The notes beneath the pieces are model-generated. The model did no database searches, had not been told where the DNA came from, and worked only from the letters and a program-made list of their open reading frames with translations. Positions 1 to 7,738 of a DNA stretch of 45,349 bases are shown here, piece by piece. The position numbers and the translations under genes are program-made. Positions within the stretch are counted from its first letter, which is position 1. Each line of letters opens with the position of its first letter. Source of the DNA: Pseudomonadota bacterium (GTDB lineage: Bacteria; Pseudomonadota; Alphaproteobacteria; Rhodobacterales; Rhodobacteraceae); NCBI GenBank assembly GCA_021779835.1, contig JAJXZX010000025.1, forward strand, positions 1 through 45,349. Direction: 5' to 3'.

Positions 1-2408
1 TCCGATCTCGCCGACATTTCGGCATAGCGCTCCGGCGTCAATTGACCAGCCTCGACGGCCTCTTCGTCCTCATCCGCCTCGGCGCCATCATCCAGCGCAC
101 CGGCCACGGCACGGCGCATTTTCAGGTAGGCCGCGCGTTCCTCGGGGTTCGCCTCGAAGTGGCGAATGACCGACATCGACACCACGACGTCGCCCGAGGC
201 CAGGCGAATACCACGCACGCCGGTCGAATCGCGGCCCTTAAACACGCGCACGTCGATGGTCGGGAACCGGATGGCGCGGCCCATCGCCGTCACCAGCATC
301 ACGTCGTCATCCTCGTCGCAGATGCGCGCGTTAACCAAGAGCACGCCTTCGGGCAGCTTCATGGCGATCTTGCCGTTGCGCATGACATTTGTGAAGTCTG
401 ACAAGGCGTTACGGCGCACATCTCCATCAGATGTTGCGAAGACGATCTGCAGGTTATCCCAATCTTCCTCAGGCACGTCGACAGGCATGATCGCCGCGAT
501 TGAGACGCCGGTTGCGATCGGCAGGATGTTGATGATGGCCTTGCCCTTGGCTTGACGACCGGCCAACGGCAGGCGCCAGGTCTTGAGCTTGTAAGCCATG
601 CCGTCGGTGGTGAAGAACAAAAGCTGCGTGTGGGTGTTGGCGACGAACAGAGTCGTCACCACGTCGTCTTCTTTGGTCGCCATCGAGGCGAGGCCCTTGC
701 CACCACGCCGTTGCGCGCGGAATTCGGCCAGCGGTGTGCGTTTGATCCAGCCGGCGGACGTGATGGTGACGACCATATCCTCACGCTCGATTAGGTCCTC
801 GTCGTCCATATCGCCGGCCCAGTCGACGATTTCGGTGCGACGCGGCACGGCAAAGGCGGTCTTCACCTCACGCAATTCATCCGAAATGATCTGCATGATC
901 CGCTCTCGCGAACGCAAAATATCCAAGTAATCCCGGATCTTTGCAGCGAGTTCTTGAAGTTCGTCCGTGACCTCTTTTACGCCCATCGCGGTCAGCCGCT
1001 GCAGGCGCAGATCAAGGATCGCGCGGGCCTGAAGCTCTGACAGGTGGTAGGTGCCGTCTTCATTGATCTTGTGGCTCGGGTCGTCGATCAGGCGGATGTA
1101 TTCCACGATATCATGCGCGGGCCAGGCGCGTGTCATCAGGCGTTCGCGCGCCTCTGCCGGATCGGCTGAGGAACGGATGGTCGCGACCACCTCGTCCACG
1201 TTCGACACCGCGACGGCAAGACCGCAGAGCAGGTGGCTGCGTTCGCGCGCCTTGCGCAATTCGTATGCGGTTCTACGCGCTACAACTTCTTCGCGGAACG
1301 TTATGAAATAAGACAGAAAATCGCGCAAAAGCAGTTGCTCTGGCCGCCCGCCGTTCAGCGCAAGCATGTTGCAGCCAAAGCTGGTTTGCATCGGCGAAAA
1401 GCGGAAAAGTTGGTTAAGCACCACGTCCGCCGTCGCATCTCGCTTCAGTTCGATCACCACGCGCACGCCGACGCGGTCGCTTTCGTCCTGAATATGGGCG
1501 ATGCCTTCGATCTTTTTGTCACGCACCAGCTCCGCGATCTTTTCGATCATGCTGGCCTTGTTGACCTGATAAGGAATCTCATCAATAACAATGGCGTAGC
1601 GGTCTTTCCTCAACTCTTCTATCCGCGTTTTGGCGCGGATGATGACGCTGCCGCGCCCCTCCATATACGCCTTGCGCGCACCAGAGCGGCCGAGGATCAG
1701 GCCGCCGGTGGGGAAATCGGGGGCTGGGATGAACTCCATCAGATCTTCAGAGGAGAGGTCCGGTTTCTCGATCAGCGCCAGCGTTGCATCGATCACTTCG
1801 CCAAGGTTATGCGGCGGAATATTGGTCGCCATGCCGACAGCAATGCCGCCCGCACCGTTGACCAGCATGTTGGGAAAACGCGCTGGAAGCACGGAAGGCT
1901 CGCGGTCTTTACCGTCATAATTGTCTTGAAAATCAACGGTATCCTTGTCGATATCGGCAAGAAGAAAAGCGGCGGGTTTGTCCATCCGCACCTCGGTGTA
2001 ACGCATGGCGGCGGCATTATCGCCGTCCATCGAGCCGAAGTTGCCTTGGCCATCCAGCAGCGGCAGCGACATCGAGAAGGGCTGCGCCATGCGGACCAGC
2101 GCGTCGTAGATCGCGGCGTCGCCGTGGGGGTGGTATTTACCCATGACGTCGCCAACCGGACGCGCCGACTTCCGGTAGGATTTGTCGTGGCTGTTGCCGG
2201 TTTCGTGCATCGCATAAAGGATGCGGCGGTGAACCGGCTTCAAGCCATCGCGCAGATCGGGGATCGCGCGCGAGACGATCACGCTCATCGCGTAATCGAG
2301 GTAGGACGATTTCATCTCTTCGAGGATGGAGACGGTCGGGCCCGAATAGGCGGGGCGCTGAGGCGCCTTTTCTTCTTCGGAATCAGGGGTTTCCGGTGTG
2401 TCGCTCAC
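1..2408 (-). CDS. gyrA: DNA gyrase subunit A, C-terminus beyond window
   Basis: GyrA cuts and rejoins DNA in the A2B2 gyrase that introduces negative supercoils. About 802 codons are present; the remaining C-terminal part lies left of base 1. The start is GTG (2408-2406), preceded by an AAGAGCGGA-like ribosome site; the protein opens VSDTPETP and reaches the conserved segment [17 protein letters not shown] by residue 35. The catalytic tyrosine is Tyr137 in AAMRYTE (E. coli Tyr122). The quinolone-contact region reads [12 protein letters not shown], with Ala98 where E. coli has Ser83 and Asp102 where it has Asp87. The GyrA box QRRGGKG of the DNA-wrapping domain is present, which separates it from ParC. 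An antisense frame of 436 codons over the gene is a high-GC shadow. Confidence 0.97.
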   Translation of the reverse strand, partial: MSDTPETPDSEEEKAPQRPAYSGPTVSILEEMKSSYLDYAMSVIVSRAIPDLRDGLKPVHRRILYAMHETGNSHDKSYRKSARPVGDVMGKYHPHGDAAIYDALVRMAQPFSMSLPLLDGQGNFGSMDGDNAAAMRYTEVRMDKPAAFLLADIDKDTVDFQDNYDGKDREPSVLPARFPNMLVNGAGGIAVGMATNIPPHNLGEVIDATLALIEKPDLSSEDLMEFIPAPDFPTGGLILGRSGARKAYMEGRGSVIIRAKTRIEELRKDRYAIVIDEIPYQVNKASMIEKIAELVRDKKIEGIAHIQDESDRVGVRVVIELKRDATADVVLNQLFRFSPMQTSFGCNMLALNGGRPEQLLLRDFLSYFITFREEVVARRTAYELRKARERSHLLCGLAVAVSNVDEVVATIRSSADPAEARERLMTRAWPAHDIVEYIRLIDDPSHKINEDGTYHLSELQARAILDLRLQRLTAMGVKEVTDELQELAAKIRDYLDILRSRERIMQIISDELREVKTAFAVPRRTEIVDWAGDMDDEDLIEREDMVVTITSAGWIKRTPLAEFRAQRRGGKGLASMATKEDDVVTTLFVANTHTQLLFFTTDGMAYKLKTWRLPLAGRQAKGKAIINILPIATGVSIAAIMPVDVPEEDWDNLQIVFATSDGDVRRNALSDFTNVMRNGKIAMKLPEGVLLVNARICDEDDDVMLVTAMGRAIRFPTIDVRVFKGRDSTGVRGIRLASGDVVVSMSVIRHFEANPEERAAYLKMRRAVAGALDDGAEADEDEEAVEAGQLTPERYAEMSARS

Positions 2409-2523
2409 GTGGTTCCGCTCTTCTGGCTGCGATGCTCTACATCTGGTTGGTGGCACTATAGCCGAACCAATCTATGGGGTGCAATGGCGCTTGGGGAATG
2501 TGGTTGGCAGCCGTGGCGGTGGA

Positions 2524-2551
2524 GTGACAACATACTGTTTTAATTGAAAAT
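2524..2551 (+). promoter_or_regulatory. Candidate sigma70-like promoter for usg
   Basis: In the 193-base gap between gyrA and usg, GTGACA (2524-2529) lies 16 bases upstream of GAAAAT (2546-2551), inside a local AT-rich stretch that is unusual for this GC-rich window. The match to -35/-10 consensus is moderate. The call rests on sequence only; divergent gyrA must also have a promoter in this gap, which I could not place. Confidence 0.3.
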
Positions 2552-2601
2552 TTAAATGTCCGTGGCATGCTGGGCTTGGGGGGAAAGATCGGAGAGGCGA
2601 T

Positions 2602-2871
2602 ATGCGCAAGACAGACACGGAATTGATGCTGCGCGGCTATGGTCTGACCACGGCGGAAATCTTCTACCGGATGCCGGATTACCAGCATGTTTTGAACACG
2701 TATCTTTGGCAAGAGTATGATCTTGCACCCGATTATCCCAAGCTGTTCGGCTTTATCGAGTTTTGGCAGAGCAGTATCGAGGGGCCGCTGCACTCGGTTC
2801 GCTTCACGCATCGCAAGCTGATCGCGCCGGGGGAATGGCGCAATGTGGTGGGGGAATTCACCATGCATTAA
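2602..2871 (+). CDS. usg: Usg-like small conserved protein
   Basis: An 89-residue protein of the Usg family, small soluble proteins found widely in alphaproteobacteria; their biochemical role is not established. The recognisable features are an early LRGYGLTTAEIFYRMPDY segment, LNTYLWQEYDLAPDYPKL, then FWQSSIEGPLHSVRF near the C-terminus. The length matches the family. The ATG is preceded by GGAGAGGCGAT, a good ribosome site. It is divergent from gyrA and convergent with ornithine cyclodeaminase, separated from it by a long inverted repeat. No signal peptide or membrane segment is visible. The name comes from family resemblance; no function is claimed. Confidence 0.85.
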   Translation: MRKTDTELMLRGYGLTTAEIFYRMPDYQHVLNTYLWQEYDLAPDYPKLFGFIEFWQSSIEGPLHSVRFTHRKLIAPGEWRNVVGEFTMH

Positions 2872-2873
2872 TC

Positions 2874-2914
2874 ATGCAGCAACCGTATGTTTTTCATGCA
2901 TACGATTGCTGCAT
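2874..2914. terminator. 16-bp inverted repeat between convergent genes
   Basis: The arms 2874-2889 and 2899-2914 (inner core GCAGCAACCGTATG against CATACGATTGCTGC) pair over 16 positions with one imperfect position, around a 9-base loop. That position is a G-U wobble in the minus-strand RNA and a C-A mismatch in the plus-strand RNA. It begins 2 bases after the usg stop and ends 10 bases before the ocd stop, so it is well placed as a two-way terminator. There is no clear U-run on either strand, so it may act with Rho or as a 3'-end stabiliser. Confidence 0.7.
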
Positions 2915-2924
2915 ACGGCAGAGG

Positions 2925-3980
2925 TCAGGCGGCGATGGTTCGGGCGCGTTGCAACATGCCGAACAGGTCGCGCGGCTCGTTGGGGTCTGCGATCATGTCC
3001 AGCATCTGGCCCAGGCCAGAGCCGGGCAGTTGGGCGTGAATGTAGCGGAGCGCGGAAAAATCCTCGATCGCGAAACCGACCGAGTCAAAAAGCGTGATCT
3101 GCGGCGCCGAGGTGCGGCCCGGCGCGGTGCCGCTGAGGACCTGCCAGAGTTCGGTGACAGGATGGTCGGGGGCAAGCTGCTGGATCTCGCCCTCAATGCG
3201 GGTCTGGGGCGGATATTCGACGAAGATCGAGGAGCGCAGCAGTATGTCGCGGTGCAGTTCGGTCTTGCCGGGGCAATCGCCGCCGACCGCATTGATGTGG
3301 ACGCCCGCGCCGACCATGTTGTCGGACAGGATGGTGGCGTATTGTTTGTCGGCGGTCACGGTAGTGATGATCTGCGCGCCGAGGATCGCCTCTTCCGGCG
3401 TCTTGCAGGCGGTGAGGGTCAGGCCGTGGCCGGCAAGGTTGCGGGCGCATTTCGCGGTGGCCGCCGGATCGATGTCATAGAGGCGGATATTGGTGATGCC
3501 GCAGATCGCCTTGAAGGCCAGCGCCTGAAACTCTGCCTGCGCGCCATTGCCGATCAGCGCCATCGTGGTGGCGCCTTTGGGGGCAAGCGCGCGCGCCGCC
3601 ATCGCCGAAGTGGCGGCGGTGCGCAGCGCGGTGAGGATGGTCATCTCGGACAAAAGCAGCGGGTAGCCGGTAGCAACGTCGGCCAAAAGTCCAAATGCTG
3701 TAACGGTTTGCAGGCCGGACTTCATGTTGATCGGGTGGCCGTTGACGTATTTGAAGCCATACATCTCACCATCCGAGGTCGGCATCAGCTCGATCACGCC
3801 GACGTCGGAGTGCGAGGCGACGCGCGGCGTTTTGTCGAAACTGGGCCAGCGGCGAAAGTCAGCCTCGATCGCGGCGGCAAGCTCGATCAGCATCGGCTCG
3901 ACCCCCTTGCGGTGGACGAGTTTCATCATGGTGTCAACGCTGACGAAGGGGACGAGGGCGAGGCGCGAGGGGGTGGTCAT
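2925..3980 (-). CDS. Ornithine cyclodeaminase
   Basis: A 351-residue member of the ornithine cyclodeaminase/mu-crystallin family. The enzyme converts L-ornithine to L-proline and ammonia using bound NAD+. Visible features are the substrate-side KYVNGHPINMKSGLQTV region, the family segment LTALRTAATSAMAARALAP, and the Rossmann start ALIGNGAQAEFQ followed by RLYDIDP. The length is typical. It lies 17 bases downstream of the arginase gene on the same strand, so the pair would turn arginine into ornithine plus urea and then proline plus ammonia. Substrate choice among family members (ornithine, lysine, alanine-type dehydrogenases) is inferred from the arginase neighbour. Confidence 0.9.
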   Translation of the reverse strand: MTTPSRLALVPFVSVDTMMKLVHRKGVEPMLIELAAAIEADFRRWPSFDKTPRVASHSDVGVIELMPTSDGEMYGFKYVNGHPINMKSGLQTVTAFGLLADVATGYPLLLSEMTILTALRTAATSAMAARALAPKGATTMALIGNGAQAEFQALAFKAICGITNIRLYDIDPAATAKCARNLAGHGLTLTACKTPEEAILGAQIITTVTADKQYATILSDNMVGAGVHINAVGGDCPGKTELHRDILLRSSIFVEYPPQTRIEGEIQQLAPDHPVTELWQVLSGTAPGRTSAPQITLFDSVGFAIEDFSALRYIHAQLPGSGLGQMLDMIADPNEPRDLFGMLQRARTIAA

Positions 3981-3997
3981 GGTAGGCTCCGTTCGGG

Positions 3998-4927
3998 TCA
4001 GCCAAAGCTGCGGGTGGGGCGGTCGAATACCTTGCGGCCCATAAGGGAGGCGACGAGGTCAACCATCAGGCGGGCGGTGCGGCCACGCTCGTCGAGGAAG
4101 GGGTTCAACTCGACGAGGTCGAGCGAGGTGACGAGGGCGGATTCGTGCAACAACTCCATCACCAGATGCGCCTCGCGGAAGGTGGCGCCGCCGGGGACGG
4201 TGGTGCCGACGGCGGGCGCGATGGAGGGGTCGAGGAAATCGACATCCAGTGAGACGTGCAGCAGACCGCCCGCGGCGCGCACGGTGTCGAGGAAGGTGCG
4301 CAGCGGTTTGACGATGCCATGTTCGTCCAGCACACGCATGTCATTCATCGCGATGTCATGCTTCAAAAGCGCGGCGTGTTCGGCGGGATCGACCGAGCGG
4401 ATGCCGTAAAGGCAGATGCGTTCCGGCGGGATCGGGGCCGGGAAGGCGGGCAGGGCGTCAAAGCCATCGCGCCCGGCGATATAGGCAACCGGCGTGCCGT
4501 GCAGGTTGCCCGATTGCGTGGTGAGCGGCGTATGGAAATCGGAATGGGCGTCGAGCCAAAGGAGGAAGAGCGGACGGCCCACGGCCTTGGCATGGGCGGC
4601 GGCGCCCGAGACCGAGCCGAGGGCGAGCGAGTGGTCGCCGCCCATCAGGATCGGAAAGCCGCCCTCGTCCAGCGCGGCGCGGGTGGCGTCGTGCAGAACC
4701 TTGGTCCAGCCGATGGTTTCGGCCAGCGAATGCACCGCCGGGTTGGGGCAGGTGGCGGGCGTCAGCGTCGGCAGGGCGGCGTCGCCCCGGTCGATCACCT
4801 TGTGGCCGAGGTCGGTGATGGCGTGCGCGATGCCCGCAGTGCGATAGGCGGCGGGGCCCATCAGGCAGCCCGCGCGCTTTTGGCCGGAATCGAGCGGCGC
4901 GCCGATCAGGATGCAGGTTTTCGTCAT
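3998..4927 (-). CDS. Arginase
   Basis: A 309-residue ureohydrolase that hydrolyses L-arginine to L-ornithine and urea with a binuclear manganese centre. The three metal-binding signatures are clear: GGDHS, DAHSDFHTP and SLDVDFLDPS. The C-terminal SLDLVELNPFLD is also arginase-like. The frame is open far upstream, but the start chosen (CAT at 4925-4927) has GGAGGA a few bases before it and opens MTKTCILIGAPLDSGQKRAG, as expected for the family. Ornithine cyclodeaminase follows in the same operon and an Lrp-type regulator is divergent. An agmatinase or formiminoglutamase role is less likely given the ocd partner. Confidence 0.93.
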   Translation of the reverse strand: MTKTCILIGAPLDSGQKRAGCLMGPAAYRTAGIAHAITDLGHKVIDRGDAALPTLTPATCPNPAVHSLAETIGWTKVLHDATRAALDEGGFPILMGGDHSLALGSVSGAAAHAKAVGRPLFLLWLDAHSDFHTPLTTQSGNLHGTPVAYIAGRDGFDALPAFPAPIPPERICLYGIRSVDPAEHAALLKHDIAMNDMRVLDEHGIVKPLRTFLDTVRAAGGLLHVSLDVDFLDPSIAPAVGTTVPGGATFREAHLVMELLHESALVTSLDLVELNPFLDERGRTARLMVDLVASLMGRKVFDRPTRSFG

Positions 4928-5032
4928 AAGGAGTCCTCCGGCTAGGTTGGGGTAAGGTCTTTCCACCTTGCGGCGGTTTCCAGCGGCAGTATTGTCGGTT
5001 TGCGTAACGGATTTGCCAAAACGGCGGAAATT
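4928..5032. promoter_or_regulatory. Divergent control region, arginase operon / Lrp regulator
   Basis: This 105-base gap separates the arginase start from the divergent Lrp gene and must hold promoters for both. A TTTGC direct repeat occurs in the regulator-proximal half, around 4999-5018. No confident -10/-35 pair could be assigned. Regulation by the adjacent Lrp protein is inferred from arrangement. Confidence 0.45.
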
Positions 5033-5473
5033 ATGACCAATATGGATGATACAGACCAACGGCTGATCGCGGCGCTCAGGCGGGATGGGCGCGCGGCGGT
5101 GTCGGAACTGGCGGAGCGGCTTGGCCTTGCGCGCGCCACGGTGCGGGCGCGGATGGAGCGGTTGACGGCGCGCGGCGAGATTGCGGGCTTTACCGTGCTG
5201 ACGCGCGCCGATGTTACGGCCGCGCCGGTGCGGGGCCTGATGATGATCGGCATCGAGGGGCGCGGGGCAGAGCGGGTCGCGGCGCGGCTTGCGGGGATGC
5301 CTGCGGTGCAGGCGGTGCACTCGACCAACGGCAAGTGGGACATGATCGCGGAGCTGGGAACCGAGACGCTGGAAGACCTCGACGCGGCGCTGGCGCAGAT
5401 CCGCAAGCTGGAGGGGGTCTCGACCAGCGAGACCAGCCTGTTGCTGACGACGCGGCGGGCCGGGCGGAAGTAG
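5033..5473 (+). CDS. Lrp/AsnC family transcriptional regulator
   Basis: A 146-residue regulator. The N-terminal winged helix-turn-helix runs from MDDTDQRLIAALRRDGR through LAERLGLARATVRARMERL (about residues 4-60) and is followed by an alpha/beta ligand-sensing (RAM) domain. The ATG at 5033 is chosen; ATG 5042 (MDDTDQ) is nearly as good, and a TTG at 5000 would add residues unlike the family. Lrp proteins bind amino acids and control their catabolic genes. Because the gene is divergent from arginase and ornithine cyclodeaminase, an arginine- or ornithine-responsive activator is the natural inference, as for ArcR-type Lrp regulators of other alphaproteobacteria. Confidence 0.9.
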   Translation: MTNMDDTDQRLIAALRRDGRAAVSELAERLGLARATVRARMERLTARGEIAGFTVLTRADVTAAPVRGLMMIGIEGRGAERVAARLAGMPAVQAVHSTNGKWDMIAELGTETLEDLDAALAQIRKLEGVSTSETSLLLTTRRAGRK

Positions 5474-5474
5474 A

Positions 5475-5939
5475 TCAGTCGCGGCGCAGCGCGGCGGCGA
5501 GCCAGACTCCGACCAGAACCAGCGAGAAAACCACGTTCCACGACGCCATCGACAGGTGCAGGAAAATCCACGCGGGCTCATCACAGCGCACCACGGGGGC
5601 GGCCATGATCTGGTTGAGCAAGTCGTTGGAGGACAGGCCGCCGACCTGCATGTTCGAGGTGCAACTGGTCGGACCAAGCCAGAAGCCACGCTCTACCCCG
5701 GTGTGGTAAATGCCGATGCCCGCAGTGGTCAGCGTGGCCAGCGCACCGGCGAAGGGCAACACGCGCCACGGGATCAGCAGGGCGATAAGGCCGATGATGA
5801 TGGCCACGATATGCGGATAGCGCTGCAACATGCACAGATGGCAGGGCGGCATATTGCCGATGTATTGGAAGCCCAACGCGCCAAGCATCAGGGCGGCGGA
5901 GCCGAGGGTGGCCAGAAGGACGAGGGCGCGACGGGACAT
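5475..5939 (-). CDS. dsbB: Disulfide bond formation protein B (DsbB family)
   Basis: A 154-residue inner-membrane protein that would reoxidise a periplasmic DsbA-type oxidase and pass electrons to quinone. Four hydrophobic segments are visible. The first periplasmic loop carries the redox pair as PPCHLCMLQRYPH (CxxC), and the second has the other two cysteines, in GPTSCTS and VVRCDEPAW. ATG 5939 is chosen, with AGGAG five bases upstream; a longer frame to 6002 adds an Arg-rich stretch not typical of DsbB. The start overlaps the stop of the DedA/YqaA gene as TGATG, so the two should be translationally coupled. Confidence 0.92.
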   Translation of the reverse strand: MSRRALVLLATLGSAALMLGALGFQYIGNMPPCHLCMLQRYPHIVAIIIGLIALLIPWRVLPFAGALATLTTAGIGIYHTGVERGFWLGPTSCTSNMQVGGLSSNDLLNQIMAAPVVRCDEPAWIFLHLSMASWNVVFSLVLVGVWLAAALRRD

Positions 5940-6523
5940 CAAAGGCTCCTGACTGCAATATAGGCGAGGCCAAGCACGGCGGCGAGGCCAAGGCCCAGCC
6001 ATGCGAAGCGACGCTCGATGAAATCCACCATCTTTTCACCGTGGTGCTGCAAGAGCCAAGCCAGCGCGTAAAAGCGGGCGCCGCGCGCGACGATGGCGGA
6101 AAGGACGAAAAGCTTGAAGTTGAAGCCGATCACGCCGGCAAGGATGGTGACGACCTTCATCGGCGGAATATGCGAGGCGCCTGCGGTGACCAGCATCACA
6201 AGGATGGCGGACTCGCCGGTCGCGGACTTCATCGCGTTGAAGGCGTCAAGCTTGCCGTAGAATTCGAGGATCGGCTTGGCGATCATCTCAAACGCGTAAT
6301 GGCCGATCGCCCAGCCGAACATGCCGCCCAGCACCGAGGTAACGGTGGCAATCAGCGCATAGCGCATGGCGCGGTTGGGTTTCGACAGGCACATCGGGAT
6401 GAAAAGCACATCGGCCGGGATCGGAAACACCGAGCTTTCCACGAAAGAGATCACGGCCAGTGCGGCGGTGGCATAGCGCGATCCGGCCCAGGCGAGGGTC
6501 CAGTTGTAAAGCGTGCGAAACAT
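5939..6523 (-). CDS. DedA/YqaA family membrane protein
   Basis: A 194-residue integral membrane protein of the YqaA branch of the DedA (VTT/SNARE-associated) superfamily. Family features are FVESSVFPIPADVLFIPM near the N-terminus, GGMFGWAIGHYAFE with glycine-rich helices, and GASHIPPMKVVTILAGV in the middle. DedA-type proteins are linked to lipid flipping and envelope homeostasis; the substrate of this branch is unclear. The start MFRTLYNW (6523) has GAGAGG just upstream; an alternative ATG at 6559 lacks one. Its stop overlaps the dsbB start. Confidence 0.87.
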   Translation of the reverse strand: MFRTLYNWTLAWAGSRYATAALAVISFVESSVFPIPADVLFIPMCLSKPNRAMRYALIATVTSVLGGMFGWAIGHYAFEMIAKPILEFYGKLDAFNAMKSATGESAILVMLVTAGASHIPPMKVVTILAGVIGFNFKLFVLSAIVARGARFYALAWLLQHHGEKMVDFIERRFAWLGLGLAAVLGLAYIAVRSL

Positions 6524-6694
6524 CGGGCCTCTCGGGGTTGGGCTGGACGCTTGCACCATGACCGGGCCGCGAGGTCAAGCGGCCTGCGGGGTGGCGCGAC
6601 GATTGCGCCGGGCGGTCGCAGGTTTGTGATGGCGATAAAGCCGCGCAGAGGGCGTTGACGCGGGCGCGGAGCACGGCTAAACCGCGCTCCAGTG

Positions 6695-6778
6695 GCCCTC
6701 GTGGTGGAATGGTAGACACGACAGACTCAAAATCTGTTGGCGCAAGCCGTGTCGGTTCGAGTCCGACCGAGGGCACCA
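6695..6778 (+). tRNA. tRNA-Leu (anticodon CAA)
   Basis: The acceptor arms GCCCTCG (6695-6701) and CGAGGGC (6768-6774) pair perfectly, followed by discriminator A and an encoded CCA (6776-6778). The anticodon stem ACAGA/TCTGT encloses the loop CTCAAAA, giving anticodon CAA. The T arm GTCGG-TTCGAGT-CCGAC is intact, and a variable arm lies between the anticodon and T stems, as in class II tRNAs. It reads UUG leucine codons. Confidence 0.96.
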
Positions 6779-7738
6779 CATCTTTTCAATCAACTTTTCG
6801 TTAACTCTGTTCAGCGCGCTCTGCGGCGCGGCGAATTGGTCAATCCCGGTTTACCGATTCGGAGGTTGTTAACCTTCGACGGGCAACAATGGGCGTGATT
6901 TCAGCGGATTGACGCAAAATGATGCCAGACGCGCAAATTTCCCCTACGCCACATTTTCGCCTTTTTCGCGTGCGGCGCTTCCGTAGCGTCATGCGCTATT
7001 TGAGTGTTTTTGGAAACGAACCGATCCGCGGGGATGCGTGGGGTTTTGGTCACTGACGGCCATCGTTGCCCAAAATTGGCGATTTGTCGCAGCACGGCGC
7101 AGTTTGAATGGGACGGCGCGGGAATGGTGCAGCGTTTCGCGAAATGTGGCCGCTGATCTTTGTCGCAAGATGGAAACAATTCTATTCTTAGGGTTGAAAA
7201 GCGGATGCCGGAGCCTGCCTGCTCCTGCCGTGATGCTGCCGTAATCCGACCCCGCGAATGTCATTTTTCCCTTTGTGAGGGCGGGTGCCGGGCGTAAAAA
7301 GGAAGGGTCCAACTGGGGGACAACGATAGACAGACTGCGGGGGCGGTCGCACGGAGGACGCATCGGCAGATGTGGTTCATCGGTGGGGGTCGGAGTGAGC
7401 GGTAACGCTGACATAGGCCCGCTGAAGGGGTGGTGGATGCTGGGGTTCCGGTGCTGCTTTTTCAGTATGGCGCTTGAAAGAAGCGCGTCCTCGCTGATCC
7501 CATTTGGATGATTGTAGGCATCGTGCAGTCCGCTTTGGCTGACGCGTTGTTCGTTTTGGATGACCGAAGTGCATAAGTCCTGGGGGGATGCGTGTTTCCA
7601 AGGTCGCAAGAATTGATCCGGGTTCCGAGTGCATCGGTTCCCGGCCCGCGAAGTATCGACTGATGTCGGACCAACGGGTTTTATAATTATGAACCGCCGT
7701 GAGCCGTCACGGTGGCGACACGGGAAAGGGATACTAAA
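6779..7738. other. 960-base stretch without a credible gene
   Basis: Between the tRNA and the first RTX gene I see no frame with good coding character. The short frames here lack ribosome sites and family resemblance, and the long minus-strand frame entering from the right is a shadow of the RTX repeats. The stretch contains a small inverted repeat AGGTT-GTT-AACCT (6863-6875) and, at its right end, the promoter-like and hairpin elements listed separately. The length suggests a long leader or regulatory region, or a decayed insertion. Confidence 0.6.
7682..7715 (+). promoter_or_regulatory. TATAAT box and 9-bp leader hairpin before RTX gene
   Basis: A perfect TATAAT (7682-7687) has no convincing -35 (TCGACT sits 20 bases upstream at 7656-7661). 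Just after it, CCGCCGTGA (7694-7702) and TCACGGTGG (7707-7715) form a 9-bp stem, one G-U pair included, with loop GCCG. The ATG follows 23 bases later. If the box is the real -10, the hairpin would sit at the very 5' end of the mRNA, where it could protect the transcript or be the site of an operator. Confidence 0.45.

Noticed and set aside
1233..2543. 436-codon plus-strand frame over gyrA
   Set aside because: Antisense to well-conserved GyrA motifs; a high-GC shadow.
2543..2556. CtrA-type TTAA-N7-TTAA site before usg
   Set aside because: The two TTAA-like boxes in the AT-rich stretch are 8 bases apart, not 7, and the second is not followed by C.
7275..7511. 78-codon frame in the gap before the first RTX gene
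   Set aside because: No ribosome site, no family resemblance and Gly/Arg-rich composition expected from non-coding GC-rich DNA.
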